Of a stretch of 64,000 nt of DNA, positions 1 to 9,215 are shown in pieces. The first letter of the stretch is position 1. The number at the start of each line of letters is the position of its first letter. The position numbers and the translations under genes are program-made. A model generated the notes under the pieces. It did no database searches, was not told where the DNA came from, and was given only the letters and a program-made list of their open reading frames with translations. The stretch comes from Aminipila sp032051575 (GTDB lineage: Bacteria; Bacillota; Clostridia; Peptostreptococcales; Anaerovoracaceae), in contig NZ_DAMBYD010000015.1 in assembly GCF_032051575.1 (NCBI RefSeq), positions 1 through 64,000 on the forward strand, read 5' to 3'.

Positions 1-4
1 CAGC

Positions 5-37
5 ATAAAAAATCCAGCAGTTGTTGTACTGCTGGAT
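5..37 (-). terminator. Intrinsic terminator of the aminotransferase operon
   Basis: A perfect 9-bp stem (ATCCAGCAG at 12-20 with CTGCTGGAT at 29-37) has an 8-nt loop. On the minus strand it is followed by a run of six T. It lies about 70 nt after the stop of the aminotransferase gene. Confidence 0.8.
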
Positions 38-107
38 GAAAAAGTTTATATTTATCCAGTTGTCTACTTGACGGGGAGCGGTTCACACTTTTAGTGCGGC
101 AGCCTCT

Positions 108-1229
108 TTATATTTCCCTTAAAAATTCTGTAAACTTATCTAACCCTTCCTTTAATGTTTTAGAATCAAATGCATATCCAATCCGTAAGCATCCCTCTAA
201 CTCAAAACAGGACCCTGGAGTAAACAATACCCCCTTTTCCTTAATCAGTCTTACACATAAATCATAAGAAGGAATATCTTTGTCATAATATATGAGAGCT
301 GTTGTCCCCGCTACAGGTTTTACATAATGAACTTCTTCTGTTTCATTCACCCATTTATCAAGGATTGCTCTATTTTGATTTAAAATTTTTCTATTTCTTT
401 CAAAGATTTTATCTTTACTGGCAAGTGCAATACAGGCAAACAAATCATCCAATACTCCGCAGCATATGGTATCATAGTCTCTTCTTCTCCTGCAAGCCTG
501 AAGCACGCCTTCATCTTTCGAAACAATCCACCCCATTCTTAACCCAGCAAGGGAAAAGACTTTAGACATACTGCTTACAGAAATTCCTTTTTCATAAAGA
601 TCTACAATAGAAGGCATATAGCTATCATCTTCTGCAATGCCTCTGTATACTTCATCCGATAAGATATAGGCGTCCACACTTTCAGCAATTTTTACGATTT
701 CCTTCATAATATCTAAAGGAATCCATGAACCTGATGGATTGTTTGGGTTGTTTATGGTAATCATTTTCGTATCTTTATCCACCAAACTTCTTAATACTTT
801 TAAGTCTGGAAGAAAAATATTTTCTGGATAAAGCTGCAAAGGCCTTACTTCAGCACCTATAGACTCTGGTATGGAATAATGTTGTTGATACGTAGGCATA
901 ACAGATACCATATTATCCTTTGGTTCAATTAAGGATGTAATAACTTGATGGTTTGCACCGATTGCTCCATGAGTAGGAATCACTTGATTTGTATGTACTT
1001 CTTTATATAAACCCGCAATGCCTGCTAATAACTCTGGTGAACCATCTATATATCCATAAGTCATCCGTTTATCTGCTAGTGATGCCAGGAATTCTTCCGC
1101 ATTCCTGCCGGATAATTCCAAAAGTTCCTTTAATGTCATGGAATCAATGCAGGTTTCTCCTAGATTATATACTGCATCATTTTCATAATCGTTCATCCAT
1201 TGTTCAACTTTAAAACTTTTAATTTTCAT
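108..1229 (-). CDS. PLP-dependent class I/II aminotransferase
   Basis: This is a 373-residue fold-type I pyridoxal-phosphate enzyme, expected to move an amino group between an amino acid and a 2-oxo acid in the cytoplasm. Visible marks are NNPNNPSG near residue 160, SDEVY near 193, the PLP-lysine segment SMSKVFSLAGLRMGW near 222, and the carboxylate-binding arginine in CLRIGY near 348. The length is normal and GGGGAGAT precedes the ATG. It is the second gene after an ornithine-cyclodeaminase-family enzyme, so the two probably act on one amino acid. The N-terminus reminds me of capreomycidine-synthase-like aminotransferases. The substrate cannot be read from the sequence. Confidence 0.9.
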   Translation of the reverse strand: MKIKSFKVEQWMNDYENDAVYNLGETCIDSMTLKELLELSGRNAEEFLASLADKRMTYGYIDGSPELLAGIAGLYKEVHTNQVIPTHGAIGANHQVITSLIEPKDNMVSVMPTYQQHYSIPESIGAEVRPLQLYPENIFLPDLKVLRSLVDKDTKMITINNPNNPSGSWIPLDIMKEIVKIAESVDAYILSDEVYRGIAEDDSYMPSIVDLYEKGISVSSMSKVFSLAGLRMGWIVSKDEGVLQACRRRRDYDTICCGVLDDLFACIALASKDKIFERNRKILNQNRAILDKWVNETEEVHYVKPVAGTTALIYYDKDIPSYDLCVRLIKEKGVLFTPGSCFELEGCLRIGYAFDSKTLKEGLDKFTEFLREI

Positions 1230-1248
1230 ACTATCTCCCCCTATATAA

Positions 1249-2268
1249 TTATAAATTCACGCTGGTTCCTAAATTCAATTTTTCTGCTTCATCGAAAGCA
1301 AGCTTTGCTGTCATTAGGTCAAGTAACGCTGTGCCCGTTGCATCAAACACTGTAATTTGTTCATCGTATTCTCTTCCCTTTACCCTTCCTACTATGATTT
1401 CTCCGATTTCACCTGCAATGTCTTCCTTAGTAATCATGTTTTTCTTAATGGGAATTTCTATTTCACCTATGTTTATACACTGATTAATGTCATCTACGAA
1501 AATCCTTGCTCCCCTAAAGATCTCTGGATCGATTTCTTCCTTACCAGACATATCTGCCCCAATACAACTAAAATGTGTACCTGCTTTTACCCATTCAGCC
1601 ATTATTATTGGGGCTCTAGCTGGCGTTACGGTAATAATAATGTCGCAATTTTCTGTTGCATTTTTTATATCTTTTACTGCTGTGAATTTTGTAGTTTCTT
1701 TAACCTGCATATGAAAATTCTGGTCTAAAGTCGCTCTAATCCTTTTCACAAAGCTTTCAGCAGATCTATAATCCATCGGATCATAAACCATTACTTCTTC
1801 TATATTGGGAAAAAGGGTTAGTGTGGCCGCAACTTGAAAAACTGCCACATGTCCAGCGCCTACAATAAGTAACGTTTCAGAATCGGGCCTTGCTAAATAT
1901 TTTGCACCTAAGGCCCCTGCTGCTCCAGTACGTATTCCTGTAATATACGAACCATCTAAAATACCAATTGGTACTCCTGTTTTATCGTCAAATACTAAAA
2001 CAGTACCGATAAGAGCAGGTAATTGTTTGTTTACATTTTCCCCAAACCAAGAAACTAACTTCAAACCAAATAGTCCACTCCCTTTTAGCCATCCAGATTT
2101 TATATCCATATCTGCCACTCCAGAAGTAAATTCGTGAAAAATAAGCGGAAAAACTTCCGTATCACCTAATGCCTTTTGTTTATAGACTTCTTCAATTGAA
2201 TGAATGACATCACTCATTTTCAATGCTTTTTCGGTTTCCTCTTTACAAAGAACTTTCAACTTAAACAT
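1249..2268 (-). CDS. Ornithine cyclodeaminase / mu-crystallin family protein
   Basis: This 339-residue protein belongs to the NAD(P)-dependent ornithine cyclodeaminase/mu-crystallin family. The Rossmann loop GAGHVA lies near residue 137, the substrate-side lysine is in GLKLVSWFG near residue 70, and the late acidic residue is in IGADMSGKEEID near residue 238. The family includes cyclodeaminases, ketimine reductases and amino-acid dehydrogenases. Similar clostridial proteins are often labelled tyramine oxidase subunit B, which I regard as a name rather than a proven function. It is the first gene of the operon with the aminotransferase. A TATAAT-like -10 and a palindrome lie 55-95 nt upstream. 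Confidence 0.85.
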   Translation of the reverse strand: MFKLKVLCKEETEKALKMSDVIHSIEEVYKQKALGDTEVFPLIFHEFTSGVADMDIKSGWLKGSGLFGLKLVSWFGENVNKQLPALIGTVLVFDDKTGVPIGILDGSYITGIRTGAAGALGAKYLARPDSETLLIVGAGHVAVFQVAATLTLFPNIEEVMVYDPMDYRSAESFVKRIRATLDQNFHMQVKETTKFTAVKDIKNATENCDIIITVTPARAPIIMAEWVKAGTHFSCIGADMSGKEEIDPEIFRGARIFVDDINQCINIGEIEIPIKKNMITKEDIAGEIGEIIVGRVKGREYDEQITVFDATGTALLDLMTAKLAFDEAEKLNLGTSVNL

Positions 2269-2323
2269 ACTTATACCACCCTTCAGCTTTTTATTAGAGT
2301 ATACTTAATTAAAAGTTGTTTTT

Positions 2324-2362
2324 CATTATATAGTGTACAAACTTTTGTCGTTTTTTTGTACA
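2324..2362 (-). promoter_or_regulatory. Candidate promoter and PucR-type operator
   Basis: TGTACAAA (2334-2341) and TTTGTACA (2355-2362) form a perfect 8-bp inverted repeat with a 13-bp spacer. On the minus strand it covers the -35 area of a promoter whose -10 is TATAAT (2325-2330) and which has no good -35. It sits between the regulator gene and the enzyme genes, so control by the PucR-type protein is likely (inference). Confidence 0.5.
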
Positions 2363-2390
2363 AAAAAACAAAGCTCTAAAAGCTTTGTTT
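2362..2390 (-). terminator. Intrinsic terminator of the PucR-type gene
   Basis: AAACAAAGCT (2366-2375) and AGCTTTGTTT (2381-2390) form a 10-bp stem with a 5-nt loop. A run of T follows on the minus strand. The stem includes the stop codon of the regulator gene. Confidence 0.75.
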
Positions 2391-3552
2391 AATGTACCAA
2401 ACCATTTATTAAATATATCCGAATGGCTGTTGCCAAATGTTCAAAAAACTCCATTTCATTGCTATTTATGTCTATCAGTTCATGTATTTTATTCACCCTG
2501 TATCGAACTGTGTTTTTATGGCAAAATAAACGCTCAGAGGCCTGATTTAAATCTCCGCCAGCTAAAACATACTGAACAGCGGTTTTAATCAGTTCACTTT
2601 GCCCTTCCCCATCATTTAGAATGGGGTGTAAATAATTCTGCATATATTTCTGCAAATGCTCAGATTTTATCTCTGGCAATAGCATCTGATACGCTCCAAT
2701 CTCCTCATAGTTTATTACTTTCTTACCTTCAATCTGCCCCACAATTCTGCTATGTATTGCTTCTTCTATAGCCATTTTTATGTTACCTTTACCAGCATGT
2801 ACCCTACTCTGCCCGATTTTCAAATCATCTTTTTTAATTCCTAAATAAAATAATGCATCTTCAAGTTTATGCTGTAAATTACTCTCCTCTTTGTCTGTGG
2901 ACAGAATTATTAATAAATCTTTACCATATTTTGAAATTATGCTTTTTCTTTTTAGTTTTTCCGAAGGAGTAAAGGCCATAAGAAGTTTTATTGTTTTCCG
3001 TTCATCCCCAATTTCTAGATAAAATGCCTGGTTTTTATTTTGTAAATCAGGGTTCATGGACTCAACCACAGCTTCAATTTCTTCCTTTGACAATTCCTGT
3101 TTTAGAAGCTTCTTTATCTGCTCTTCCATTAGCTGAATTCTTGAATCTTGTTTCACTTGATCCATTATTGCAAAAATAATATCTTCAAAATATGCATCTT
3201 CATCCTGAAACTCCAGAATAGGCAGATTTTTACTATCAGCGAAATCTAGAATTTCTTGAGGAAGATTTTGATATATTACATTTTTATAGGCAAAAGCACT
3301 GATATTTAAATCCGCTAATGTTTTTATAGCCTTTACCAGAACTGTCTTATTATCCCTGGCGAACAGCAGGCTACTTATAACAAAGCTATCTCTATCAAAC
3401 ATTATTTTTCTTTGACTTTGCAAGCCATCCACAAATTCAAAGTCTAACACTTGAGCTGCTGCAATCCTGCGATTCAATCCTCTTTCTCCAGCGACTACCT
3501 TAAAGTTTTTAAAAGTATCCAGTTGAAATAAATCTTTCACATAAATGGACAT
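2389..3552 (-). CDS. PucR-family transcriptional regulator
   Basis: This 387-residue one-component regulator has the PucR arrangement: an N-terminal PucR ligand domain (about residues 5-120), a central GGDEF-like region, and a C-terminal helix-turn-helix around GGDLNQASERLF and CHKNTVRYRVNKI (about residues 340-375). PucR proteins usually activate nitrogen or amino-acid catabolic operons in response to a metabolite. The ATG at 3552 is preferred over an upstream TTG that lies in the ribosome-binding site GGGGAG. It is directly upstream of the aminotransferase operon on the same strand but separated by a terminator, so it probably controls that operon. Confidence 0.88.
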   Translation of the reverse strand: MSIYVKDLFQLDTFKNFKVVAGERGLNRRIAAAQVLDFEFVDGLQSQRKIMFDRDSFVISSLLFARDNKTVLVKAIKTLADLNISAFAYKNVIYQNLPQEILDFADSKNLPILEFQDEDAYFEDIIFAIMDQVKQDSRIQLMEEQIKKLLKQELSKEEIEAVVESMNPDLQNKNQAFYLEIGDERKTIKLLMAFTPSEKLKRKSIISKYGKDLLIILSTDKEESNLQHKLEDALFYLGIKKDDLKIGQSRVHAGKGNIKMAIEEAIHSRIVGQIEGKKVINYEEIGAYQMLLPEIKSEHLQKYMQNYLHPILNDGEGQSELIKTAVQYVLAGGDLNQASERLFCHKNTVRYRVNKIHELIDINSNEMEFFEHLATAIRIYLINGLVH

Positions 3553-3579
3553 ATTTTGCTCCCCCAATATCCTGCTTAT

Positions 3580-4731
3580 TTATTTTCTAATATCCAGTAG
3601 CTTCTGCTTTAGCTCCCCTTCCATACGGCTTAACTCTATCTCAGCCTGAGCCCTCTTTTGACGGCCCTCCTCTTGAATCTTTGTAACCTCTTCTAATGTT
3701 GAAATCAGACTTTGATTAGTATTTACCAATGTTTCCATATCTACAATCCCACGCTCTGATTCCTTAGCTGTGTCAATAGATGCCATTTTCAAGGTATCCG
3801 CATTCTTACGCAAAAGTTCATTGGTCATATCTGTCACCTGTCGCTGTGACTTAGCCGCCTGCTGAGAATTGGCAATTCCTAAAGCAAGTACCATCTGACT
3901 CTTCCAAAGAGGAATAGTATTGACCAGCGTAGATTGAATCTTATCTGACATTAATGTATCGTTGTTTTGAACAAGACGAATTTGTGGTGCCATCTGTATA
4001 GAAATCATCCGCGTAAGTTCCAAGTCATGTAGCTTTTTCTCAAATCGATTGCACAGAGAGGCTAAATCATTTGCCGCCTGAGCGTCTTCTGGCAGACCGC
4101 TGATCTGGGCTTTTTCTGCCAATTTAGGCAACTCAACACTCTGAACTTGATTTAATTTCTTCTTTCCCGCTAAAATATACATAGATAACTCTTTAAAGTA
4201 AACCTTGTTCATATCATACATTTTGTCTAACATTGCCACATCTTTCAGCAACTGAATCTGATGATTTTCTAATATAGTGCATATCTTAGTTACATTCACT
4301 TCAGCCTTGTCATATTTTGTTTTCATGTTAGCCAGTTTATTAGAAGTACGCTTAAAAATTCCTAAAAATCCTTTTTCATTCTCTTCTACTTCGAAACTTT
4401 TCAATTCAGTAACAACACTAGACAGAATATTTCCTACTTCACCAAGGTCTTTTGTCCGTACATTATTTAATGCAGACTCTGAAAAATCTGCAATTTTTTT
4501 CTGTGCTCCTGACCCATATTGTAAAATTAGATTAGAATTGCTCAATTCAATCTTTGACGCAAAATCGTCTACCATTTTCTGTTCCTCTACAGTCAACGGT
4601 ACTTCCTGTACGGCTGGCTGCTGCTCTTTTGGCATCACAACTGGTTCAGGTGCAGTTGGTTGAACCAGTTCTCCCTCAAAAGGCTCAAATGTCAAAGTTG
4701 GTGTTTCTGCTTCATTTATCGCTTCACTCAT
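3580..4731 (-). CDS. TelA-like toxic anion resistance family protein
   Basis: This 383-residue protein matches the TelA/YaaN family along its length. The first 50 residues are acidic and proline-rich. The remainder is helical, with the family core SQMVLALGIANSQQA near residue 280 and a long C-terminal coiled coil ending in SRMEGELKQKLL. No signal peptide or membrane segment is seen. Family members have been linked to tellurite and cell-envelope stress, but the mechanism is unknown. AAGGAGG precedes the ATG. The upstream XpaC-like gene forms a pair with it, as in the xpaC-yaaN arrangement of Bacillus. Confidence 0.88.
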   Translation of the reverse strand: MSEAINEAETPTLTFEPFEGELVQPTAPEPVVMPKEQQPAVQEVPLTVEEQKMVDDFASKIELSNSNLILQYGSGAQKKIADFSESALNNVRTKDLGEVGNILSSVVTELKSFEVEENEKGFLGIFKRTSNKLANMKTKYDKAEVNVTKICTILENHQIQLLKDVAMLDKMYDMNKVYFKELSMYILAGKKKLNQVQSVELPKLAEKAQISGLPEDAQAANDLASLCNRFEKKLHDLELTRMISIQMAPQIRLVQNNDTLMSDKIQSTLVNTIPLWKSQMVLALGIANSQQAAKSQRQVTDMTNELLRKNADTLKMASIDTAKESERGIVDMETLVNTNQSLISTLEEVTKIQEEGRQKRAQAEIELSRMEGELKQKLLDIRK

Positions 4732-4798
4732 TTTTTCCTCCTTAAACCCCTTGCAGCTTTCTGATTAAGCTGTCATCAGGCATGTTAATTAATAGCTA

Positions 4799-6007
4799 CT
4801 AATTTAATCCTTTGTTTGTTATAAAATCGTCATCGGTAAGCCCCTCTTGAGCCAGTATAGTCTCTAATGCAGAGATATCAGATGAAACATCCAGAATATC
4901 TGTCTGCATTAATTTCTTCAATAAATTCTGATAAGCCATATTAATGGTATCAAGAGTTCCCTTGATTTCTAGCTTTGTATCAACAATCTCCGTTTCATTA
5001 AACCCATGCTCGTCAAAATTCTGGTATGCCTTGACCAGTTTAAGGGTAATTGGCATATAATAGCACATAAATTTTCGAATTTCTGGAAGCTTATCCGGGT
5101 GTTGTTCAACATAATCGAAAATCTTCGTCGTAACATTTTCCAGTTGATCAAGCTTTTCTGATATTTCTACTTCTGGTAATGCATCATTTGCAGCCTTTAT
5201 TATTTGAATATAGTTTTTACCCTCATCAATAGTCTCTTTTAGTATATTTCCGTCTTGTCTGTTGGCCCACTTTTCCTTTTCCTTTTTCTCAGCCTCTTGC
5301 CTTTCTTTTGCATTTTTCATAGTTTCCAGATACTGAGTATATGTCTTGTAATCAGTCATCAGACAAGTTTCCTGCTCATCAAGATACGCTTCTGCAAACA
5401 ACCCTGATTTAATCATTTTACGAAGATCACTTATGATGAATTTCGATTCTTCACCAGTGGCCGTAGACAATTCCTGTATCATACAATATGTACGACCATT
5501 CAATAATTTTTGATAACGTTTAAACCGCTTTATACGATTTCTTAATTTGTATCCAACAATAATCATTGGCAGGAAAACGAAAAAAAGCACTCCAAATATT
5601 GTACTAATGACTGTCAATGCTGGGATATTTCCAATTGTAGCTTCTGTTGCTATTCCAATTAAGGTTACCAATCCCGTAGTGATCGCTCCGATAAATCCGA
5701 AAACAAGAAACAGAATACTTGCTAAAGAACCTGTCCCTTTAGTCACTTTATGATTTGTTCTGTAGTTTTGTGTAGCAAAGGAACCATAGTTCCCTGCGTC
5801 ATTATCATTCCGGTATTCTTTAGACAAGGGTGGTATCCCAGCCCCTTTAAAAGGATCTTGAAAAAATGGACTTCCCCCCATTCCCGGAACATTATTCATC
5901 GTACGATTAATCGTGTTCTTCAAATCATAAAGATCTTGACTATTCAACACTTTTCGGACTGTCCTGCTGATTTCTTCTCCAAAATCTATAAAATTGTTAT
6001 TTCTCAT
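4799..6007 (-). CDS. XpaC-like 5-bromo-4-chloroindolyl phosphate hydrolysis family membrane protein
   Basis: This protein of about 402 residues resembles Bacillus XpaC. The N-terminal third is polar and glycine-rich. Two membrane helices lie around residues 100-155 (LASILFLVFGFIGAITTGLV and an ISTIFGVLFFVFLPMIIVG stretch). The C-terminal two-thirds is charged and helical and probably cytoplasmic. The family name comes from an X-phosphate phenotype and not from a proven enzyme. The start is ATG at 6007 or in-frame TTG at 6013; AAGGGA is compatible with either. It is followed by the TelA-like gene, and the pair is probably one envelope-stress unit. Confidence 0.8.
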   Translation of the reverse strand: MRNNNFIDFGEEISRTVRKVLNSQDLYDLKNTINRTMNNVPGMGGSPFFQDPFKGAGIPPLSKEYRNDNDAGNYGSFATQNYRTNHKVTKGTGSLASILFLVFGFIGAITTGLVTLIGIATEATIGNIPALTVISTIFGVLFFVFLPMIIVGYKLRNRIKRFKRYQKLLNGRTYCMIQELSTATGEESKFIISDLRKMIKSGLFAEAYLDEQETCLMTDYKTYTQYLETMKNAKERQEAEKKEKEKWANRQDGNILKETIDEGKNYIQIIKAANDALPEVEISEKLDQLENVTTKIFDYVEQHPDKLPEIRKFMCYYMPITLKLVKAYQNFDEHGFNETEIVDTKLEIKGTLDTINMAYQNLLKKLMQTDILDVSSDISALETILAQEGLTDDDFITNKGLN

Positions 6008-6228
6008 GTTCAAAATAATCCCTTCCCATTGTAACTGTGTTTTTAATTATTTGGATTTATTATATCATAAATGTCCATATTTTCACATCTGTTTTATCTG
6101 TCCCGTTTTTTTGCATATGTTTTCCATTAGATTGTTAGTCGGTATTATATTAAAATAGTATTACATACAGTCTATCTCTTAATAAAAGTACTGGCAAAGT
6201 AATTTTGAGGGCACCAAGGAGGGAAAAT

Positions 6229-7056
6229 ATGAACAAAACAAAAAAAATCAGACTAATTTTTTTAGCATTATTCTTAACATCCGGTATCGCTTTATTTTTA
6301 TATACTTCAACAGCATCTACTCAGAATCACAGCAACTCACAGGGACTAGAAAGTAAAACATCTCAACTAGATGCAACTGTCGCAATAAAAAGCACTCCGG
6401 ATAGTATTAGTTCAAATATGAAGCAATTATCCGAAGTTGCCCCTGAAGGTTACCCAGATGAGCAAATGACATTTTTCAATGGGCAGACTGGTGATGAAGG
6501 AACTGTCATCTCTAGAGGATTAAGAAGTAGAGATACATATAAAAAAGAAAAATCTGTGAAGCCGTCTGTAGCCACGGCTGATTGGGCTGAAGAAAATAAA
6601 GAAGTTAACGAAATAGAAATCGCTGAAACTCCACAGGATGAAGTGAGAAAAATAGAAGCCCCACAAAGTACTCAGAGAAAAGATGATTCACCACATGAGA
6701 GTGACTTGGATCTGCTTGCAAGGTTAATTACAGCAGAAGCACAAGGTGAGCCTTACGAAGCGAAAGTCGCTGTAGGCGCCGTGGTTATAAACAGAGTAAA
6801 TAGTGGTGTTTGGGCACATACAATAAAAGGAGTTATATACCAGAATATCAATGGGTATTATCAATTTACTCCAGTTGTAAATGGATGGATTGATAAACCT
6901 GCCCAGCCTGAATGTATCCAAGCCGCAGAAGCAGCAATGAATGGTGCAGATCCCACAGGGGGTGCGCAGTTTTATTATGATGATAAAACTACAAATGCAT
7001 GGATTTTATCTAAACCAGTATCTGTACAAATTGGGCATATGATTTATGCGTACTAA
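6229..7056 (+). CDS. SleB-like cell wall hydrolase
   Basis: This protein of about 275 residues has an N-terminal signal/anchor (IRLIFLALFLTSGIALFLY, about residues 5-25), a polar low-complexity linker, and a C-terminal Hydrolase_2 (SleB/CwlJ) domain from about residue 160. Typical segments are LLARLITAEAQGEPYEAKVA with the catalytic-type glutamate, VGAVVINRV, and GAQFYYD near the end. SleB-type enzymes are lytic transglycosylases acting on cortex or vegetative peptidoglycan. The ATG at 6229 follows AAGGAGG at 6 nt spacing; the upstream TTG at 6205 has no such site. The gene is alone on the plus strand. A role in germination or in vegetative wall turnover cannot be decided here. Confidence 0.88.
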   Translation: MNKTKKIRLIFLALFLTSGIALFLYTSTASTQNHSNSQGLESKTSQLDATVAIKSTPDSISSNMKQLSEVAPEGYPDEQMTFFNGQTGDEGTVISRGLRSRDTYKKEKSVKPSVATADWAEENKEVNEIEIAETPQDEVRKIEAPQSTQRKDDSPHESDLDLLARLITAEAQGEPYEAKVAVGAVVINRVNSGVWAHTIKGVIYQNINGYYQFTPVVNGWIDKPAQPECIQAAEAAMNGADPTGGAQFYYDDKTTNAWILSKPVSVQIGHMIYAY

Positions 7057-7062
7057 AAGTAG

Positions 7063-7103
7063 AAAAAAGCTTGTTCAGAACTAATTCCTGAACAAGCTTT
7101 TTT
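7063..7103. terminator. Bidirectional terminator between sleB-like and carbamate kinase genes
   Basis: A perfect 16-bp inverted repeat (7063-7078 and 7088-7103) with a 9-nt loop has A6 on the left and T6 on the right, so it can serve both convergent genes. Confidence 0.9.
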
Positions 7104-7145
7104 AAGTTAATCTAGGTTAATGCATAATCGGCTAGATTATCAGTG

Positions 7146-8081
7146 TTATACGATTTTAGTACCGCTTTTACCCATCATAGCAAGTGGAGCTTTTTCTAGA
7201 GAAGCAATCACTGCAGTTCTTCCTTTTTTACTTTCTGCAAAAGCTATAGCAGCTTCTACTTTAGGACGCATGCTTCCTGCTGCAAACTGTCCTTCTTCAC
7301 AGTAATTCTTTGCTTCTTTAACTGTAATCTCTGTTAGATTTTGCTGTTCTGGAGTGCAGTAATTAATGGCTACGTAATCAACAGCAGTTAATATAAACAG
7401 GTAATCTGCATCTACCAGTTCGGCAAGTTTAGCCGTTGCATAATCTTTATCAATAACTGCAGCTACACCTTTATAGTCTCCATTCTCATCTAGAATCACA
7501 GGGATGCCGCCACCACCACAGGCAATTACAATAAACTCGGAATCTAACAATTTTATTATGGATTCCCTCTCTACGATATCAATTGGCTTAGGAGAGGCAA
7601 CCATCTGCCTGTAACCTCTTCCCGAGTCTTCTTTCATCACTATACTTTTATCCTCTTCCATAATTTTTTTAGCTTCATTTTCTGTATAAAAACTACCAAT
7701 TGGTTTAGAAGGATTTAAAAATGCAGGATCATTCTTGTCTACAATCATCTGCGTAATTACAGTTGCTGCCTGCCAGGGCATACCCTGTCTGTGAAGTTCT
7801 TTTTTTATTCCCTTTTGAAGATGATAACCAATGTATCCCTGACTCATAGCTGTGCATTCTGGAAGCTCCATCTTGGGTACTTTTTCACTTTTTGCTGACG
7901 CTATATCAAATGCAAGATTAATCATGCCAACCTGTGGACCATTTCCATGACTAATGATAATTTCATGTCCCTGCTCAATTAAACTTACCAGGGAGGGGGC
8001 TGCATTTTCAATCATTCTTTGTTGTTCTTCCGGGGAATTTCCAAGGGCATTTCCACCTAATGCGATAACAATTCTTGACAT
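7146..8081 (-). CDS. arcC: Carbamate kinase
   Basis: This 311-residue enzyme makes ATP from carbamoyl phosphate and ADP, the energy-yielding last step of agmatine or arginine breakdown. The N-terminal phosphate loop is IVIALGGNALG. SHGNGPQVG near residue 50 and the nucleotide-site segment CGGGGIPV are also present. The ATG at 8081 follows AGGAGA; a longer reading frame to 8180 lacks a ribosome-binding site and overlaps the agmatine deiminase gene. It is the last gene of the agmatine deiminase operon (the aguC position). Confidence 0.95.
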   Translation of the reverse strand: MSRIVIALGGNALGNSPEEQQRMIENAAPSLVSLIEQGHEIIISHGNGPQVGMINLAFDIASAKSEKVPKMELPECTAMSQGYIGYHLQKGIKKELHRQGMPWQAATVITQMIVDKNDPAFLNPSKPIGSFYTENEAKKIMEEDKSIVMKEDSGRGYRQMVASPKPIDIVERESIIKLLDSEFIVIACGGGGIPVILDENGDYKGVAAVIDKDYATAKLAELVDADYLFILTAVDYVAINYCTPEQQNLTEITVKEAKNYCEEGQFAAGSMRPKVEAAIAFAESKKGRTAVIASLEKAPLAMMGKSGTKIV

Positions 8082-8100
8082 ATGTAATTCTCCTAACTTT

Positions 8101-9195
8101 TTAATATACTTTTGGCTGTTGTTGTGTAATACAATGAATATTTCCTCCACCAAGAAGAATTTCTCTTGCATAAACACCAACTACCTTATGATTTGGAAAA
8201 CATTTTTGTAATGTTTCTTTAGCTTTTTCATCATTTGGATCATTAAAAGTTGGGAATACAACTCCACCATTGGCAATATAGAAGTTCGCATATGAAGCTG
8301 CAAGCCGATCACCTTCTTGACGTGGTAATGTTCCATCAATAGCATCTACGCCTTCACTTTCTTCTTTTGAAATTAAGATATTTGATGGAAGTAATAACTT
8401 AATAACCTCTAGTTTTCTTCCTTTTGCATCAGTTTCATTGCTCAAAATTTCATAGGCTTTCTGGCATATGTCATATTGTGGATCATCCTTATCCTCTGTC
8501 CATGCTAGTATCACCTTACCTGGTGCAATATAATGGATAATATTATCCACATGTCCATTTGTTTCGTCATGATAAATTCCATACGGTATCCAAATAATTT
8601 TTTCAAGATTTAAATATTCTTTTAATTTATGCTCAATTTCCTCTTTTGTAAGATTAGGATTTCTACCTCCACTTAGCAGGCATTCTTCCGTTGTTATTAG
8701 TGTTCCTTCACCATCTACATGAATAGAGCCTCCTTCTAAGATGAAATCGTCTAGACGATATCTATCCTTTCTTTCTAAATCACAAACCTTCCTTGCTATA
8801 TGATCATCATCTGCCCAAGGAAAATACAGTCCATCAACTAAGCCCCCCCATGCATTAAATGTCCAATCGATTCCTCTTATTTCTTTACCATTGGTTACAA
8901 AGGATGGACCACAATCACGAATCCATGAATCATCATTTGACATTTCAACAATTCTTACACAATCTGGCAGCATATTTCTTGCATTATCATATTGCTCATC
9001 ACTGACACATACGGTAACCGACTCAAATTCACTTATCACCTTCGCAACCTCTGCGAAAACCTTCTGTGCAGGTTTTCCACCAAGTCTCCAGTTATCTGGG
9101 CGTTCTGGCCATAATATCCAGCAACCTTCATGTTCTTCAAATTCTCCAGGCATTCTAAATCCATCTTGTTTTGGAGTAGTTGTTAAAGTTTTCAT
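8101..9195 (-). CDS. aguA: Agmatine deiminase
   Basis: This 364-residue guanidino-modifying enzyme hydrolyses agmatine to N-carbamoylputrescine and ammonia. The family's catalytic cysteine is in GGGNIHCITQQQP near the C-terminus, with the acidic and histidine residues in ILEGGSIHVDGEGT near 153 and in ETNGHVDN near 213. Length is normal and AAGGAA precedes the ATG. It lies between the antiporter and carbamate kinase genes, the order known from Enterococcus and Lactococcus agu operons. Confidence 0.96.
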   Translation of the reverse strand: MKTLTTTPKQDGFRMPGEFEEHEGCWILWPERPDNWRLGGKPAQKVFAEVAKVISEFESVTVCVSDEQYDNARNMLPDCVRIVEMSNDDSWIRDCGPSFVTNGKEIRGIDWTFNAWGGLVDGLYFPWADDDHIARKVCDLERKDRYRLDDFILEGGSIHVDGEGTLITTEECLLSGGRNPNLTKEEIEHKLKEYLNLEKIIWIPYGIYHDETNGHVDNIIHYIAPGKVILAWTEDKDDPQYDICQKAYEILSNETDAKGRKLEVIKLLLPSNILISKEESEGVDAIDGTLPRQEGDRLAASYANFYIANGGVVFPTFNDPNDEKAKETLQKCFPNHKVVGVYAREILLGGGNIHCITQQQPKVY

Positions 9196-9215
9196 AATAA
9201 TTCCTTCTTTCTAAT

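Noticed and set aside
3580..6007. TelA/XpaC pair as a novel system
   Set aside because: The arrangement is widespread in Firmicutes and resembles xpaC-yaaN of Bacillus.
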